A DNA stretch of 64,000 bases from Cupriavidus respiraculi. GTDB taxonomy: Bacteria > Pseudomonadota > Gammaproteobacteria > Burkholderiales > Burkholderiaceae. The notes under the pieces are model-generated. The model saw only the letters and a list, made by a program, of their open reading frames with translations, was not told the DNA's origin and did not search any database. Both the position numbers and the translations under genes were made by a program. This document shows positions 8,554-16,810 of this stretch, piece after piece. The DNA is taken from the NCBI RefSeq assembly GCF_914271545.1, contig NZ_CAJZAH010000002.1, positions 124,001 to 188,000 on the forward strand. Reading direction: 5' to 3'. How positions within the stretch are numbered: position 1 is the first letter of the stretch; every line of letters begins with the position of its first letter.

Positions 8554-9201
8554 ATGAAAACATCCAAAGCACAGATCGTCCGCGAATACGGCCCCTTCCC
8601 GGACGTCAAGGCAGTACACGGGCTCACCTATGACGGCCAGTACGTGTGGTTCGGCACCGGCGACAAGCTCAGGGCCGTGGACCCGGCGACCGGTGGCACG
8701 CCGCGCACGCTCGATGTGCCGGCCGATGCGGGCACGGCGTTCGACGGCCGGCACCTGTACCAGATGTCGGACGGTGTGATCCGCAAGATCGATCCCGCCA
8801 CCGGCGCGGTGGTGGCCACCATTCCCGCGCCCGGCGCGGGCGAGGACTCCGGGCTCGCATGGGCCGAAGGCTCGCTGTGGGTCGGGCAGTACAAGCATTG
8901 CAAGATCCACCAGATCGATCCGGACAGCGGCGAGATCCTGCGCACCATCGAGACCAACCGCTTCGTCACCGGCGTCGCCTGGGCCGACGGCCAGCTCTGG
9001 CATGGCACATGGGAAGGCGAGAGCAGCGCGCTGCAGCGCATCGATCCTGCCACCGGCGACGTGCTGGAAACCCTTGAGATGCCAGCCGGCATGCCGGTGT
9101 CGGGCATCGAGTCCGACGGCGGCGGCCAGTTTTTCTGCGGCGGCGGTCCCGGCGGCACCATCCGGCTCGTGCGCAGGCCCAAGCCCGAGCGCGCGGCATA
9201 G
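8554..9201 (+). CDS. Small beta-propeller protein (Vgb/PQQ-like repeat type)
   Basis: 215 residues built of about five similar blade units, each with a pattern like [43 protein letters not shown] or [24 protein letters not shown]. Such repeats occur in streptogramin-lyase-like, glutamine-cyclotransferase-like and YncE-type propellers. No signal peptide is visible, so it should be cytoplasmic. No catalytic residue set was recognised. It follows the HTH protein at 7297 by 9 bases and may act with it as a sensor or accessory; this is inference. Confidence 0.65.
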   Translation: MKTSKAQIVREYGPFPDVKAVHGLTYDGQYVWFGTGDKLRAVDPATGGTPRTLDVPADAGTAFDGRHLYQMSDGVIRKIDPATGAVVATIPAPGAGEDSGLAWAEGSLWVGQYKHCKIHQIDPDSGEILRTIETNRFVTGVAWADGQLWHGTWEGESSALQRIDPATGDVLETLEMPAGMPVSGIESDGGGQFFCGGGPGGTIRLVRRPKPERAA

Positions 9202-9314
9202 CACTTCGCGGCAGATTGCTCCGGGAGCGGGCCCCGCACTGCACTGCCCGCCCGTCATCGTTCTGTCATGGCGTCCCCCCAGAATGCGCAGGTCATTCAA
9301 GCAAGGGAGTCGAC

Positions 9315-10172
9315 ATGACCCATGCAATCGAGGTACGGGGCCTGAGCAAGTCGTTTCGCGCGGACCGCAAGGCGCTCGACAATGTCACGTTGCAGGTAGC
9401 ACCGGGAGAGATGGTGGCCTTGCTTGGCGCCTCCGGCTCCGGCAAGTCCACGCTGCTGCGCCATATCGCCGGCTTCGTCACCGGTGACGCCGGCGCGGGC
9501 GAGATTCTCGTCAACGGCAAGACCGTGCAGCGCAACGGCCGGCTGGCACGCGACGTGCGCCGCGTGCGCACCGAAATCGGCTTCGTGTTCCAGCAGTTCA
9601 ATCTCGTGGGCCGCCTGCCCGTCATCACCAACGTGATGGTCGGCATGCTGAGCCGCATCCCGAAATGGCGCGGCCTGCTGCGCTTGTTCAAGTCCGCCGA
9701 ACTGCGCGCCGGGCTCGATGCGCTTTCCCAGGTTGGTATAGACGACTATGCCTTTCAGCGGGCCTCGACCCTCTCCGGCGGACAGCAGCAGCGCGCCGCC
9801 ATCGCCCGCACGCTGGTGCAGAACGCCCGCGTGATCCTGGCCGACGAACCCATCGCCTCGCTGGACCCGGAGTCGTGCCGCCGGGTGATGTCCCTGCTTA
9901 CGCAGATCAATCGCACGCACAAGGTCGCCGTGGTGGTCTCGCTGCACCAGGTCGATGTCGCCATGCGCTATTGCCCGCGCGTGGTGGCGCTGCGCCACGG
10001 CAAGGTCGTCTACGACGGCCCCTCGCGCGCGCTGACGCAGACCATGCTGCGCGACCTGTATGGCACCGAGGCCGACGAGCTGCTGCACGACCTGGTGCCC
10101 GACCGGGTCGCCGGCCCGGCCGACGGCACGCTGGCGCCGGCCACCGTCACGATGGACCTGGCGGCCGCCTGA
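9315..10172 (+). CDS. phnC: Phosphonate ABC transporter ATP-binding protein PhnC
   Basis: A 285-residue ABC ATPase energising phosphonate import. Seen are Walker [10 protein letters not shown] near residues 37-45, Q-loop [12 protein letters not shown], signature [13 protein letters not shown], Walker [14 protein letters not shown] and a switch His in SLHQVD. The [17 protein letters not shown] insertion is characteristic of PhnC. The ATG is preceded by AAGGGAG. It begins a plus-strand series phnC-phnD-phnE followed by a PhnZ-like protein and a GNAT. A run of octamer repeats separates it from phnD. Confidence 0.95.
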   Translation: MTHAIEVRGLSKSFRADRKALDNVTLQVAPGEMVALLGASGSGKSTLLRHIAGFVTGDAGAGEILVNGKTVQRNGRLARDVRRVRTEIGFVFQQFNLVGRLPVITNVMVGMLSRIPKWRGLLRLFKSAELRAGLDALSQVGIDDYAFQRASTLSGGQQQRAAIARTLVQNARVILADEPIASLDPESCRRVMSLLTQINRTHKVAVVVSLHQVDVAMRYCPRVVALRHGKVVYDGPSRALTQTMLRDLYGTEADELLHDLVPDRVAGPADGTLAPATVTMDLAAA

Positions 10173-10185
10173 GCGGGCCCCGCCG

Positions 10186-10217
10186 GCATTCCCGCATTCC
10201 CGCATTCCCGCATTCCC
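10186..10217. repeat. Tandem octamer repeat (GCATTCCC)x4 between phnC and phnD
   Basis: Four exact head-to-tail copies of GCATTCCC start at 10186, 10194, 10202 and 10210. A longer variant copy, GCATTTCCC, follows at 10218-10226. The array lies 14 bases after the phnC stop and 51 bases before the phnD start. A microsatellite of this kind can change copy number and so alter mRNA spacing or structure between the two genes. Confidence 0.85.
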
Positions 10218-10267
10218 GCATTTCCCTGCCGCTTTCGCCCAACCCCGCTATCGAACCGGAGTTTTCC

Positions 10268-11248
10268 ATGCTGCGCAGAACCTTTCTTGCCCTGATCGCC
10301 TCGGGGATCGTCGCCACGCCCGCCTTCGCGCAGGACGCCAAGGCCCTGAGCATCGGCTTCATCTCCACCGAATCGTCGTCCAACCTGAAGTCCGCCTGGC
10401 AGCCGCTGATCGACGACCTGAGCAAGACGCTCGGCGTACCCATCAAGCCGTTCTTCGCCTCCGACTACGCCGGCATCATCGAAGGCATGCGCTTCAACAA
10501 GGTGCAGATCGCCTGGTTCGGCAACAAGTCGGCGATGGAAGCGGTCGACCGCGCCAACGGCGAAGTGTTCGCCTCGGTGATCGACAAAGACGGCAATCCC
10601 GGCTACTGGTCGCTGCTGATCGTGGCCAAGGACAGCGAGCTGAAATCCGTCGAGGACGTGATCAAGCGCGGCAAGGAACTCAGCTACGGCGCCGGCGATC
10701 CCAATTCGACCTCGGGCACCTCGGTCCCGGGCTACTACCTGTGGGCCGCCAACAAGGTCGAGCCGAAGACGCTGTTCAAGGCCGTGCGCATCGGCAACCA
10801 CGAAGCCAACCTGCTGTCGGTGCTGAACAAGCAGGTGGACGTCGCCGTGAACAACACGGAGAACCTGGAGCGCTATCGCATCAACACGGGCAAGAATCCC
10901 TATGACCAGGTGCGCGTGCTGTGGAAGTCCCCGCTGATCCCGGCGGACCCCATGGTCTACCGCAAGGACCTGTCGCCCGAGCTGAAGACGAAGATCCAGA
11001 CGTTCTTCGTCAACTACGGCAAGGGCGCGGACGCCGCGCGCGAGAAGCAGATCCTGGCCACGTTGACCTACCAGGGCTTCCGCGCGTCCAGCGATGCGCA
11101 GCTGGTGCCCATCCGCCAGATCGAGCTGGCCAAGGAAAAGGCCCGCATCGAATCGGACGGCACGCTGGCCGCCGCGGACAAGGACAAGCGTCTGGCCGAC
11201 GTGAGCCGCCGCCTGGCCGAGCTCGACAAGGCCGTCAGCACGCAGTAA
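10268..11248 (+). CDS. phnD: Phosphonate ABC transporter substrate-binding protein PhnD
   Basis: A 326-residue periplasmic binding protein with a classical signal peptide ([21 protein letters not shown], cleavage after AFA). PhnD-family features include [57 protein letters not shown] (phosphonate pocket region) and [20 protein letters not shown], whose Ser/Thr cluster binds the phosphonate group in the family. A helical tail ends the protein. Start chosen at the ATG preceding the signal peptide. Delivers phosphonates to PhnE/PhnC. Confidence 0.95.
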   Translation: MLRRTFLALIASGIVATPAFAQDAKALSIGFISTESSSNLKSAWQPLIDDLSKTLGVPIKPFFASDYAGIIEGMRFNKVQIAWFGNKSAMEAVDRANGEVFASVIDKDGNPGYWSLLIVAKDSELKSVEDVIKRGKELSYGAGDPNSTSGTSVPGYYLWAANKVEPKTLFKAVRIGNHEANLLSVLNKQVDVAVNNTENLERYRINTGKNPYDQVRVLWKSPLIPADPMVYRKDLSPELKTKIQTFFVNYGKGADAAREKQILATLTYQGFRASSDAQLVPIRQIELAKEKARIESDGTLAAADKDKRLADVSRRLAELDKAVSTQ

Positions 11249-11337
11249 GCCGCATTCGCGGCCGGCGTGCTCCGTGCCGCCGGCCCGCGCCCCGCGCATT
11301 CTCTTCGCGCCCGTTCGCCTCTTACCGGATTGCCCCC

Positions 11338-12147
11338 ATGACCGCCACCGCCAAGCCCGGCCTGCCCGCGCCGCAAGCCCCCGTTCGGCCGCCGCGCGCC
11401 TCCCTTTCCGTCATGCTCGTGTGGGCTGTCGTGCTCGCCCTGCTCGCCATGTCGTGGCAGGGCGCCGACATGCGCCCGATGGACCTGCTGCGCGACTCGG
11501 GCAACATGGCGCAGTTCGCCGCCGATTTTTTCCCGCCCGACTTCCGCGACTGGCGCCATTACCTCGAGGAGATGTTCGTCACGGTGCAGATCGCCGTGTG
11601 GGGCACGGCGCTGGCCGTGGCCATGGCGGTGCCGCTCGGCCTGCTGTGCTCCGCCAATATCGTGCCGGCGTGGGTCTACCAGCCCGCGCGCCGCCTGATG
11701 GATGCCAGCCGCGCCATCAACGAAATGGTGTTCGCGATGCTGTTCATCGTGGCCGTGGGTCTCGGACCGTTCGCCGGCGTGCTGGCGATCTGGATCCATA
11801 CTACCGGCGTGCTGGCCAAGCTGTTCGCCGAAGCGGTCGAAGCCATCGATCCTCGCCCGGTCGAGGGCGTGCGTGCCACCGGCGCGGGGCGGCTGGAGGA
11901 GATCGTCTACGGCGTGATTCCCCAGGTGCTGCCGCTGTGGCTGTCGTTCGCGCTGTACCGCTTCGAATCGAACGTGCGCTCGGCCTCGGTGGTCGGCATC
12001 GTCGGCGCGGGCGGCATCGGCACCGTGCTGTGGGAAATCATCCGCAGCTTCCAGTATGCGCAGACGTGTGCGGTCATGATCCTGATCATCGTCTTCGTCA
12101 CCGTCATCGATATCGTCTCCGCGCAGATCCGCAAGGTGCTGGTCTGA
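11338..12147 (+). CDS. phnE: Phosphonate ABC transporter permease PhnE
   Basis: A 269-residue inner-membrane permease with about six hydrophobic segments. It contains the PhnE coupling-loop pattern [62 protein letters not shown], including the EAA-type loop that contacts Phn[26 protein letters not shown] is also typical. It lies 89 bases after phnD. Forms the channel of the phosphonate importer. Confidence 0.94.
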   Translation: MTATAKPGLPAPQAPVRPPRASLSVMLVWAVVLALLAMSWQGADMRPMDLLRDSGNMAQFAADFFPPDFRDWRHYLEEMFVTVQIAVWGTALAVAMAVPLGLLCSANIVPAWVYQPARRLMDASRAINEMVFAMLFIVAVGLGPFAGVLAIWIHTTGVLAKLFAEAVEAIDPRPVEGVRATGAGRLEEIVYGVIPQVLPLWLSFALYRFESNVRSASVVGIVGAGGIGTVLWEIIRSFQYAQTCAVMILIIVFVTVIDIVSAQIRKVLV

Positions 12148-12172
12148 GCCCCTCACACGGAAGGCTTCCAAC

Positions 12173-12709
12173 ATGCTGACGCTGTCCCGCATCGAAGACC
12201 TGTTCGCCGGCCACGGCACCGCGCTGTATGGCGGCGAGGCCGTCAGCCAGACCGCGCACGCGCTGCAATGCGCGCAACTCGCCGAGCAGGCCGGCGAACC
12301 GGATGCGCTGGTGGTGGCCGCGCTACTGCACGATCTCGGCCATCTGATGCTGGCCGAGGACCAGACGACCGACATGCGCCACCAGGACGCCGCTGCCGCC
12401 GCGCTGGCCCCGCTGTTCGGCGAGGCGGTCACCGAGCCGGTGCGGCTGCACGTGGCCGCCAAGCGCTATCTGTGCGCGGTCGATCCGGCATACTTCGCTA
12501 CGCTGTCGCCGGCTTCGGTGCACAGCCTGTCGCTGCAGGGCGGCCCGTTCGACGCGGCGCGGGCCGCGGCCTTCGGCAACGGCCCGCACGCCGACGCGGC
12601 CGTGCGGCTGCGTCGCTATGACGACCTGGCCAAGGTCGTGGGCCTGCCCACGCCGCCGCTGTCCCACTATCTCGATATCGCCGCGCGCTGCGCGCGGCCC
12701 CAGCCATGA
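12173..12709 (+). CDS. PhnZ-like HD-domain protein (phosphonate-associated oxygenase family)
   Basis: A 178-residue HD-domain protein. Metal-ligand candidates are visible in HALQCAQLAEQ, LVVAALLHDLGHLM (the HD pair), the following TTDMRHQDAAA and the late HVAAKRYLC segment. This is the arrangement of PhnZ-type mixed-valent di-iron oxygenases, which cleave a hydroxylated aminophosphonate to an amino acid plus phosphate. The family is known beside phosphonate transport genes. It sits 25 bases after phnE and overlaps the next GNAT gene by 4 bases. No PhnY-type hydroxylase is encoded in the window, so the true substrate is uncertain. Confidence 0.78.
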   Translation: MLTLSRIEDLFAGHGTALYGGEAVSQTAHALQCAQLAEQAGEPDALVVAALLHDLGHLMLAEDQTTDMRHQDAAAAALAPLFGEAVTEPVRLHVAAKRYLCAVDPAYFATLSPASVHSLSLQGGPFDAARAAAFGNGPHADAAVRLRRYDDLAKVVGLPTPPLSHYLDIAARCARPQP

Positions 12710-13161
12710 AAGAACGACAACTGCACCTGCGCGAAGTACGGGACTGCGACGCGGACCTGCTGCGGCTTGCCGCCCTGCTCGCCACGATGGACGACGAAGC
12801 GCCGCTGCCGCTGGCTACCATGCGCGAGCGCTATGCGCAGATGCGGCGTTATCCGGACTATCGCTGCTGGTTCATGGTGGACGAGCACGACGTGCCGTTG
12901 GGCACGTTCTGCCTGCTGGTGTTTCCGGTGATGGTCCACGACGGCCGGCCCGAGGCCATCGTCGAGTCGGTGGTGGTGTCGCCCGACGCGCGGGGCACGG
13001 GCATCGGCAAGGCGATGATGATGGAGGCGATGCGGCTAGCGCGCGAAGCCGGGGCGGCAAAGCTGGCGCTGTCTTCCAATGCGCGCCGCCTGCGGGCGCA
13101 TGACTTTTATCGGGGGTTGGGGTTTACCGAGCACGGGCTGAGCTTTAGTACCAGCGTCTGA
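12706..13161 (+). CDS. GNAT N-acetyltransferase, possibly PhnO-like
   Basis: A 151-residue GNAT-fold protein. The acetyl-CoA pyrophosphate loop is in VVVSPDARGTGIGKAMMMEAM, and the terminal SSNARRLRAHDFYRGLGFTEHGLSF is typical of GNAT enzymes. It overlaps the PhnZ-like gene (ATGA) and is the last gene of the phnCDE transcription unit. Acetylation of aminoalkylphosphonates, as by PhnO, is a reasonable role from context, but the sequence alone does not prove the substrate. A palindromic repeat element follows the stop. Confidence 0.72.
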   Translation: MKERQLHLREVRDCDADLLRLAALLATMDDEAPLPLATMRERYAQMRRYPDYRCWFMVDEHDVPLGTFCLLVFPVMVHDGRPEAIVESVVVSPDARGTGIGKAMMMEAMRLAREAGAAKLALSSNARRLRAHDFYRGLGFTEHGLSFSTSV

Positions 13162-13171
13162 GGGATGGCGG

Positions 13172-13290
13172 GCGGTCACCCTCACCCCGGCCCTCTCCCG
13201 CTAGCGGGAGAGGGAACACACCTCGACCGGTAGCGCGCCCTTCTCCCCTCTCCCGCCAGCGGGAGAGGGGCCGGGGGCGAGGGTGACCGC
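13172..13290. repeat. Nested palindromic repeat element (REP/BIME-like), copy 1
   Basis: About 119 bases with outer inverted arms GCGGTCACCCTC / GAGGGTGACCGC enclosing two strong hairpins of the type CCCTCTCCCGC-TAGC-GGGAGAGGG and CCCCTCTCCCGC-CAGC-GGGAGAGGGG. It lies between two convergent genes (GNAT and phnN), where it may act as a bidirectional terminator. Related full-length copies are at 38762 and 53467, and partial ones elsewhere in the window. Confidence 0.85.
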
Positions 13291-13318
13291 ATCCAAGAGC
13301 CAAGCCCCAGCCAACCTC

Positions 13319-13888
13319 TCAGACCTTCGCCCCAACCACCTCCACAAACGCCTCCACGGAGTCCTCCAGCGCCCCACTATTGTCGATCTCCACCAGACGG
13401 CACCCCGCGGGCACTTCAAAAGCCCGCGCCGCGCGCTCCAGCCGCCGGGCGATCGCGTCCTCTTCCTCGCGCCCACGCCGACGCAGCCGCTCGCCCAGGA
13501 TCTGCGGCGACACCCGCACGTGCACCGCGCATAGCCTCGGATAGCGCGCCAGCGCCTCGGGCAGGTATTCGCGCGAGCCGTTGACGATCACCTTCAGTCC
13601 CCGGGCCAGCCATTGCTCGATTTCCACGCCGATGCCGTAGTGCAGCCCGTGGCTGTGCCAATGCAGCGCCAGGCAGCCCAGCGCGACACGGCGCCGGAAT
13701 TCCTCCACCGACAGCGCCACCGACGCCTCGTTCGCATCCGCGGCACGCGTGATATAGCGGTGCGCCACCACGATGCGGTGGTCCGTGCCCAGCCGCTGGC
13801 GCAACGCCTGCAGCAGCGAATCCTTGCCGCTGCCGGACGGCCCCATCAGGTAGAACAGGCCGCTGCCATCGATCGGGACGGCGCTCAT
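13319..13888 (-). CDS. phnN: Ribose 1,5-bisphosphate phosphokinase PhnN
   Basis: A 189-residue kinase of the guanylate-kinase-like fold that converts ribose 1,5-bisphosphate to PRPP, the last step of ribose recycling in the C-P lyase pathway. The P-loop GPSGSGKDSLL lies near residues 16-26. HRYITRAADANE matches the PhnN substrate region, and the LHWHSHGLHYGIG stretch is also characteristic. The start overlaps the stop of DUF1045 (ATGA). Third gene of the minus-strand set phnM-DUF1045-phnN. Confidence 0.93.
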   Translation of the reverse strand: MSAVPIDGSGLFYLMGPSGSGKDSLLQALRQRLGTDHRIVVAHRYITRAADANEASVALSVEEFRRRVALGCLALHWHSHGLHYGIGVEIEQWLARGLKVIVNGSREYLPEALARYPRLCAVHVRVSPQILGERLRRRGREEEDAIARRLERAARAFEVPAGCRLVEIDNSGALEDSVEAFVEVVGAKV

Positions 13889-14616
13889 GGCAGGAACGCC
13901 GCGCCCGCGCCGTCGCGCGTGCGGCCATCGAAGCCATAGTGCCGGGCCGCGACAAAGCCGGCGCCCGGTTCGGGCTGGACGAATACGCTGATTGCGTCCA
14001 CCGCGAGCGGCGTGGCGAGCAACGCGCCCGTGTCGGCACGCAGGCTGGCGACCGCCGCCTCCTGTTCCGCGGGCGCCAGCATGCCGGTCAGCGTGATGTG
14101 AAAGGTGAAGGTGTCGAACACGTACGGATACCCCCATTCGCGCAGCATGTGCTGCTGGCGCGGGGACAGGCGCCCGGGGTCCCGCCTTGCCACTTCCGCC
14201 GCCGTGGCCGGCGCGCGAAAGCGCTCGAAATCGCGTACGCAGGCATCCGCCAGCGCGTGCATGGCGCGTGCACCGCCGCTGTCCTCGTCCGCGAGGCACC
14301 ACGCCACGAAGCCGCGCAGCGCGCGCAGGTCCAGCGTTGCGTCGAAGGGCTGGCGGCCCGCCGCGAAGGCGCGCGCGGCGGCGTCCAGCATGGCCGCATC
14401 GGTCCCTTCGGCCAGGCGGAAAGGCGGTTTCAACGTTGCGTGCAATCCGTAGCGGGCGGGCGCCTCGACCCAGTGCGACGGCCGCGCCTCCACCGTGGCG
14501 GGCGGCGCCAGCGGCCGGCCGCTGTCCGCATCGCGGCCGAGCCATTGGCTGCCGAACGTGTGGAAAGGCCCGGCGGGCGCCAGGTAAATGGCGTAGCGGT
14601 GCGCCTGCATGGTCAT
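13885..14616 (-). CDS. DUF1045 phosphonate-metabolism protein (2H phosphoesterase-like)
   Basis: A 243-residue member of the phosphonate-associated DUF1045 family. Two H-x-T-L motifs are visible, HATL in GLHATLKPPF and HITL in TFHITLTGML. This is the catalytic pair of 2H phosphoesterases, which open cyclic phosphodiesters. It is wedged between phnM and phnN with 4-base overlaps on both sides. No phnP was found in the window, so this protein may hydrolyse the cyclic ribose phosphate made after C-P cleavage; that is inference from motif and context. An alternative start is the second Met at 14610. Confidence 0.85.
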   Translation of the reverse strand: MTMQAHRYAIYLAPAGPFHTFGSQWLGRDADSGRPLAPPATVEARPSHWVEAPARYGLHATLKPPFRLAEGTDAAMLDAAARAFAAGRQPFDATLDLRALRGFVAWCLADEDSGGARAMHALADACVRDFERFRAPATAAEVARRDPGRLSPRQQHMLREWGYPYVFDTFTFHITLTGMLAPAEQEAAVASLRADTGALLATPLAVDAISVFVQPEPGAGFVAARHYGFDGRTRDGAGAAFLP

Positions 14617-15830
14617 GCCGCCATGGGCGGCATGCCGCTGCCGCCGTCCAGCGCCATGTCGACGGTGTGCAGCGCCATCGTGGCGTAGCGCAGATGGCCG
14701 CCGACAATCACGCCGACCACGCGCGGCAGCGAGGGCACGCGGTCGTCGACGAGAATGGCATCGGCGCGCAGGCCCGGCGCCAGCGCGCCGCGGTCGGACA
14801 GTCCCGCCGCGCGCGCGGGATTGCGCGACACCAATTGCCAGGCACCCGCGAGATCGGTCACGCCGAGCAACGCCAGCCGGAAGGCCGCCTGCAACGGCGC
14901 GGGATAGTAGTAGTCGGAGGCGAGCACCGTGCACAGGCCGGCGGCCACCATTTCGGTGGCGCTGGGCGCGCCGGTATGGCTGGAGCCGCGCACCACGTTG
15001 GGCGCGCCGAACACGATCTCGTTGCCGAGCTGGCGGGCGGTGCGCGCGGCATCCACCGTCAGCGGAAATTCGGCGATGGCGCTGCCCTGGCGGTGGTAGC
15101 GCTGCCGCGTGGCGGTATCGGGATCGTCATGCGAAGCAACCGGCAGGCCCGCGGCGCGGGCGGCGGCGGTGAGCCGCGCCATCGCTTCGGGCACCCTGGG
15201 CGTGTTGCCCTGCGCCGCGCGCAGCCGCTCGCGGAAGGTCTCCAGATGGCACTCCGCGCGGGAGGCGTACTCCATCATCTTGCGCTCGTCGGCCATGCGG
15301 CGGGCCATCGTCGGCAGATGATCGTTGATCGCCAGCAGGCTCACGCGTCCGTCCGCGATCCACGACAGCGCGCTTTCCACGCCTTCGACGTGGTGCGCCT
15401 CGAACCGCAGGTGTACGCGGTGGCAGGCGCCGAGCAGCGGCTTGAGCTGCGCGAGCGCGTCGAACATGCGCACCGCATAGGGCTCGCCGCGCAGCCCGCC
15501 TTCCCAGGACAGGGTCAGGCCGTGGAACTCGGTGGTGATGCCGTGCGCCAGCAGCTGCCGGTCGACGTCGGCAAGCGCCGCGCCGTAGGGAAAGGACACG
15601 CCCGGCCGCGGCATGACCGCGCGTTCGAAGGCGTCGCCGTGCAGGTCGACGATGCCGGGCAGCACCAGGAGCTCGCCAGCATCGATGCAGCGGCCGAAGC
15701 CCCTGGGGTTGGCCGCGATGCGCCCATCGCGGAATGCCAGCGTGGCGGGGACGAGGCCGGCGGGACCAAGCACGCGCTTGCCCGTGATGCCGGCGAGCGG
15801 CGTGGTATTGGGATGGTCGTTCGAGAGCAT
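14613..15830 (-). CDS. phnM: PhnM-family amidohydrolase (first copy)
   Basis: A 405-residue PhnM-type amidohydrolase, expected to release diphosphate from alpha-D-ribose 1-methylphosphonate 5-triphosphate. Seen are LPGIVDLHGDAFERAVMPRPG (metal-binding region), an ASHDD motif, FPLTVDAARTARQLG, GAPNVVRGSSHTG and LASDYYYPA. I start at MLSNDH; the longer frame upstream has no support. It heads the set phnM-DUF1045-phnN and is preceded by a TGTCTAGACCA palindrome after phnF. It is divergent in sequence from the second copy at 21582 (HGDAF versus HCDAI), so one copy may have a different substrate range. Confidence 0.88.
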   Translation of the reverse strand: MLSNDHPNTTPLAGITGKRVLGPAGLVPATLAFRDGRIAANPRGFGRCIDAGELLVLPGIVDLHGDAFERAVMPRPGVSFPYGAALADVDRQLLAHGITTEFHGLTLSWEGGLRGEPYAVRMFDALAQLKPLLGACHRVHLRFEAHHVEGVESALSWIADGRVSLLAINDHLPTMARRMADERKMMEYASRAECHLETFRERLRAAQGNTPRVPEAMARLTAAARAAGLPVASHDDPDTATRQRYHRQGSAIAEFPLTVDAARTARQLGNEIVFGAPNVVRGSSHTGAPSATEMVAAGLCTVLASDYYYPAPLQAAFRLALLGVTDLAGAWQLVSRNPARAAGLSDRGALAPGLRADAILVDDRVPSLPRVVGVIVGGHLRYATMALHTVDMALDGGSGMPPMAA

Positions 15831-15864
15831 GGTCGCAGAGTAGTGCCGGTACATGACAGACAGA

Positions 15865-15875
15865 TGTCTAGACCA
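15865..15875. promoter_or_regulatory. Candidate PhnF/HutC-type operator upstream of phnM copy 1
   Basis: TGTCTAGACCA, with the perfect palindrome GTCTAGAC at 15866-15873, lies in the 64-base gap between phnF and phnM. On the other strand it reads TGGTCTAGACA, close to the TGGTATAGACCA type of operator described for mycobacterial PhnF. A related half-site TGGTCTAGTA occurs at 16749-16758 in the phnF/phnG gap. Recognition by the local PhnF is inferred. Confidence 0.45.
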
Positions 15876-15894
15876 TTCGCCGGACAAAGTCGAC

Positions 15895-16629
15895 TCAATC
15901 CGCGTCCGACACCGTCAGTTGCACCCAGTCCCCCGCGAAGCGCGTGATGCTGTACTGCACGGGCGCGCCATCGATATCCACGTTCAGCGCCTCGACCTGC
16001 AGCACCGGCCGCGTCTTGGGCTGGTTCAGCAGGCGCGCCACGGGCGCCGTGGGCAGTGCCGCCGTGATGCGCGACCATTTGCGCGTGTAGTCCACCACGC
16101 CGCAGCTGGACAGCGCGCGCGAGATCGAGCGCTCCTCGCGCAGCAGCCGTTCCATGTCGGGAAAGCGCCTGGCCTCGAAGTAATGCTCCGCGACGTCGAT
16201 GGGCCGGTTGTCGGCCTTGCCGACCATCTGCACATGGACGATCTCGGCGGTGCGCGCCAGGCCCAGATGGCGGGCCACCTCCGGCAGCCGCCCCACCTGG
16301 CTGCCGACGACTTCCGTATGGCCGCGCATGCCCTGCGCGGCCAGGTTCTCCGAGAAGCGCGTGCGGCGCGCGATCGCATAGTCGATCGCATGCTCCTGCA
16401 CGAAGGTGCCGCGGCCCTGTTCGATCCGCACGAGGCCGCTCTGCTCCAGCTCGCTCATCGCCCGCCGCACGGTATGGCGGTTCACCGCGAAGCGCGTCGC
16501 CAGCTCCGGTTCGGGGGGCAGCTGCTCGCCCGGCGCGTACAGCTTCTTGCGGATGTCCTCGGCCAGCGCCTCGCCGATCTGGCGCCACACGGCCACCCCG
16601 GACCCCCGTTCCAATTCTCGTTCCGACAT
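15895..16629 (-). CDS. phnF: GntR/HutC-family regulator PhnF
   Basis: A 244-residue regulator. Its N-terminal winged helix (VWRQIGEALAEDIRKKLYAPGEQLPPEPELATRFAVNRHTVRRAMSELEQSGLVRIEQGRGTFV) is followed by a UTRA ligand domain (SENLAAQGMRGHTEVV, VQMVGKADNRPIDVAEHYFEARRF, PVLQVEALNVDIDG). It is divergent from phnGHIJKL-phnM and upstream of phnM-DUF1045-phnN, the standard position for the phosphonate repressor. It probably controls both directions through the intergenic sites. Confidence 0.9.
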   Translation of the reverse strand: MSERELERGSGVAVWRQIGEALAEDIRKKLYAPGEQLPPEPELATRFAVNRHTVRRAMSELEQSGLVRIEQGRGTFVQEHAIDYAIARRTRFSENLAAQGMRGHTEVVGSQVGRLPEVARHLGLARTAEIVHVQMVGKADNRPIDVAEHYFEARRFPDMERLLREERSISRALSSCGVVDYTRKWSRITAALPTAPVARLLNQPKTRPVLQVEALNVDIDGAPVQYSITRFAGDWVQLTVSDAD

Positions 16630-16810
16630 CTCGCCTTTCCTCTTGTCATCGGGCTTTCATCAGCAACGTGCGATTGTGCCCCAGTGCCGCGCCTCGCAGG
16701 CGGTAGCCGATCAGCGCGCGGGTCCGTCATCAAAGGGTCATGCGGGCGTGGTCTAGTAGCGCCGTGCTGCTGCACTCTACATCTAAACGTATAGACGTAT
16801 AGGGGTGACG
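16630..16810. promoter_or_regulatory. Divergent phnF / phnG promoter region with candidate operators
   Basis: The 181-base gap contains TGGTCTAGTA at 16749-16758. Just before phnG it has ACATCTAAACGTATAGACGTATAGGGG (16779-16805), in which ACGTATAG occurs twice in direct repeat. The latter is unusually AT-rich for this region and overlaps where RNA polymerase should sit for phnG. These are the best candidates for PhnF (or PhoB) control. No clean Pho box was recognised. Confidence 0.45.

Noticed and set aside
10186-10226. Possible short CRISPR-like array
   Set aside because: The units are 8-base head-to-tail copies with no spacers and no cas genes; it is a microsatellite.
12498-12939. Minus-strand frames opposite the PhnZ-like and GNAT genes
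   Set aside because: Arg/Ser/Pro-rich shadow composition and fully opposite to recognised genes.
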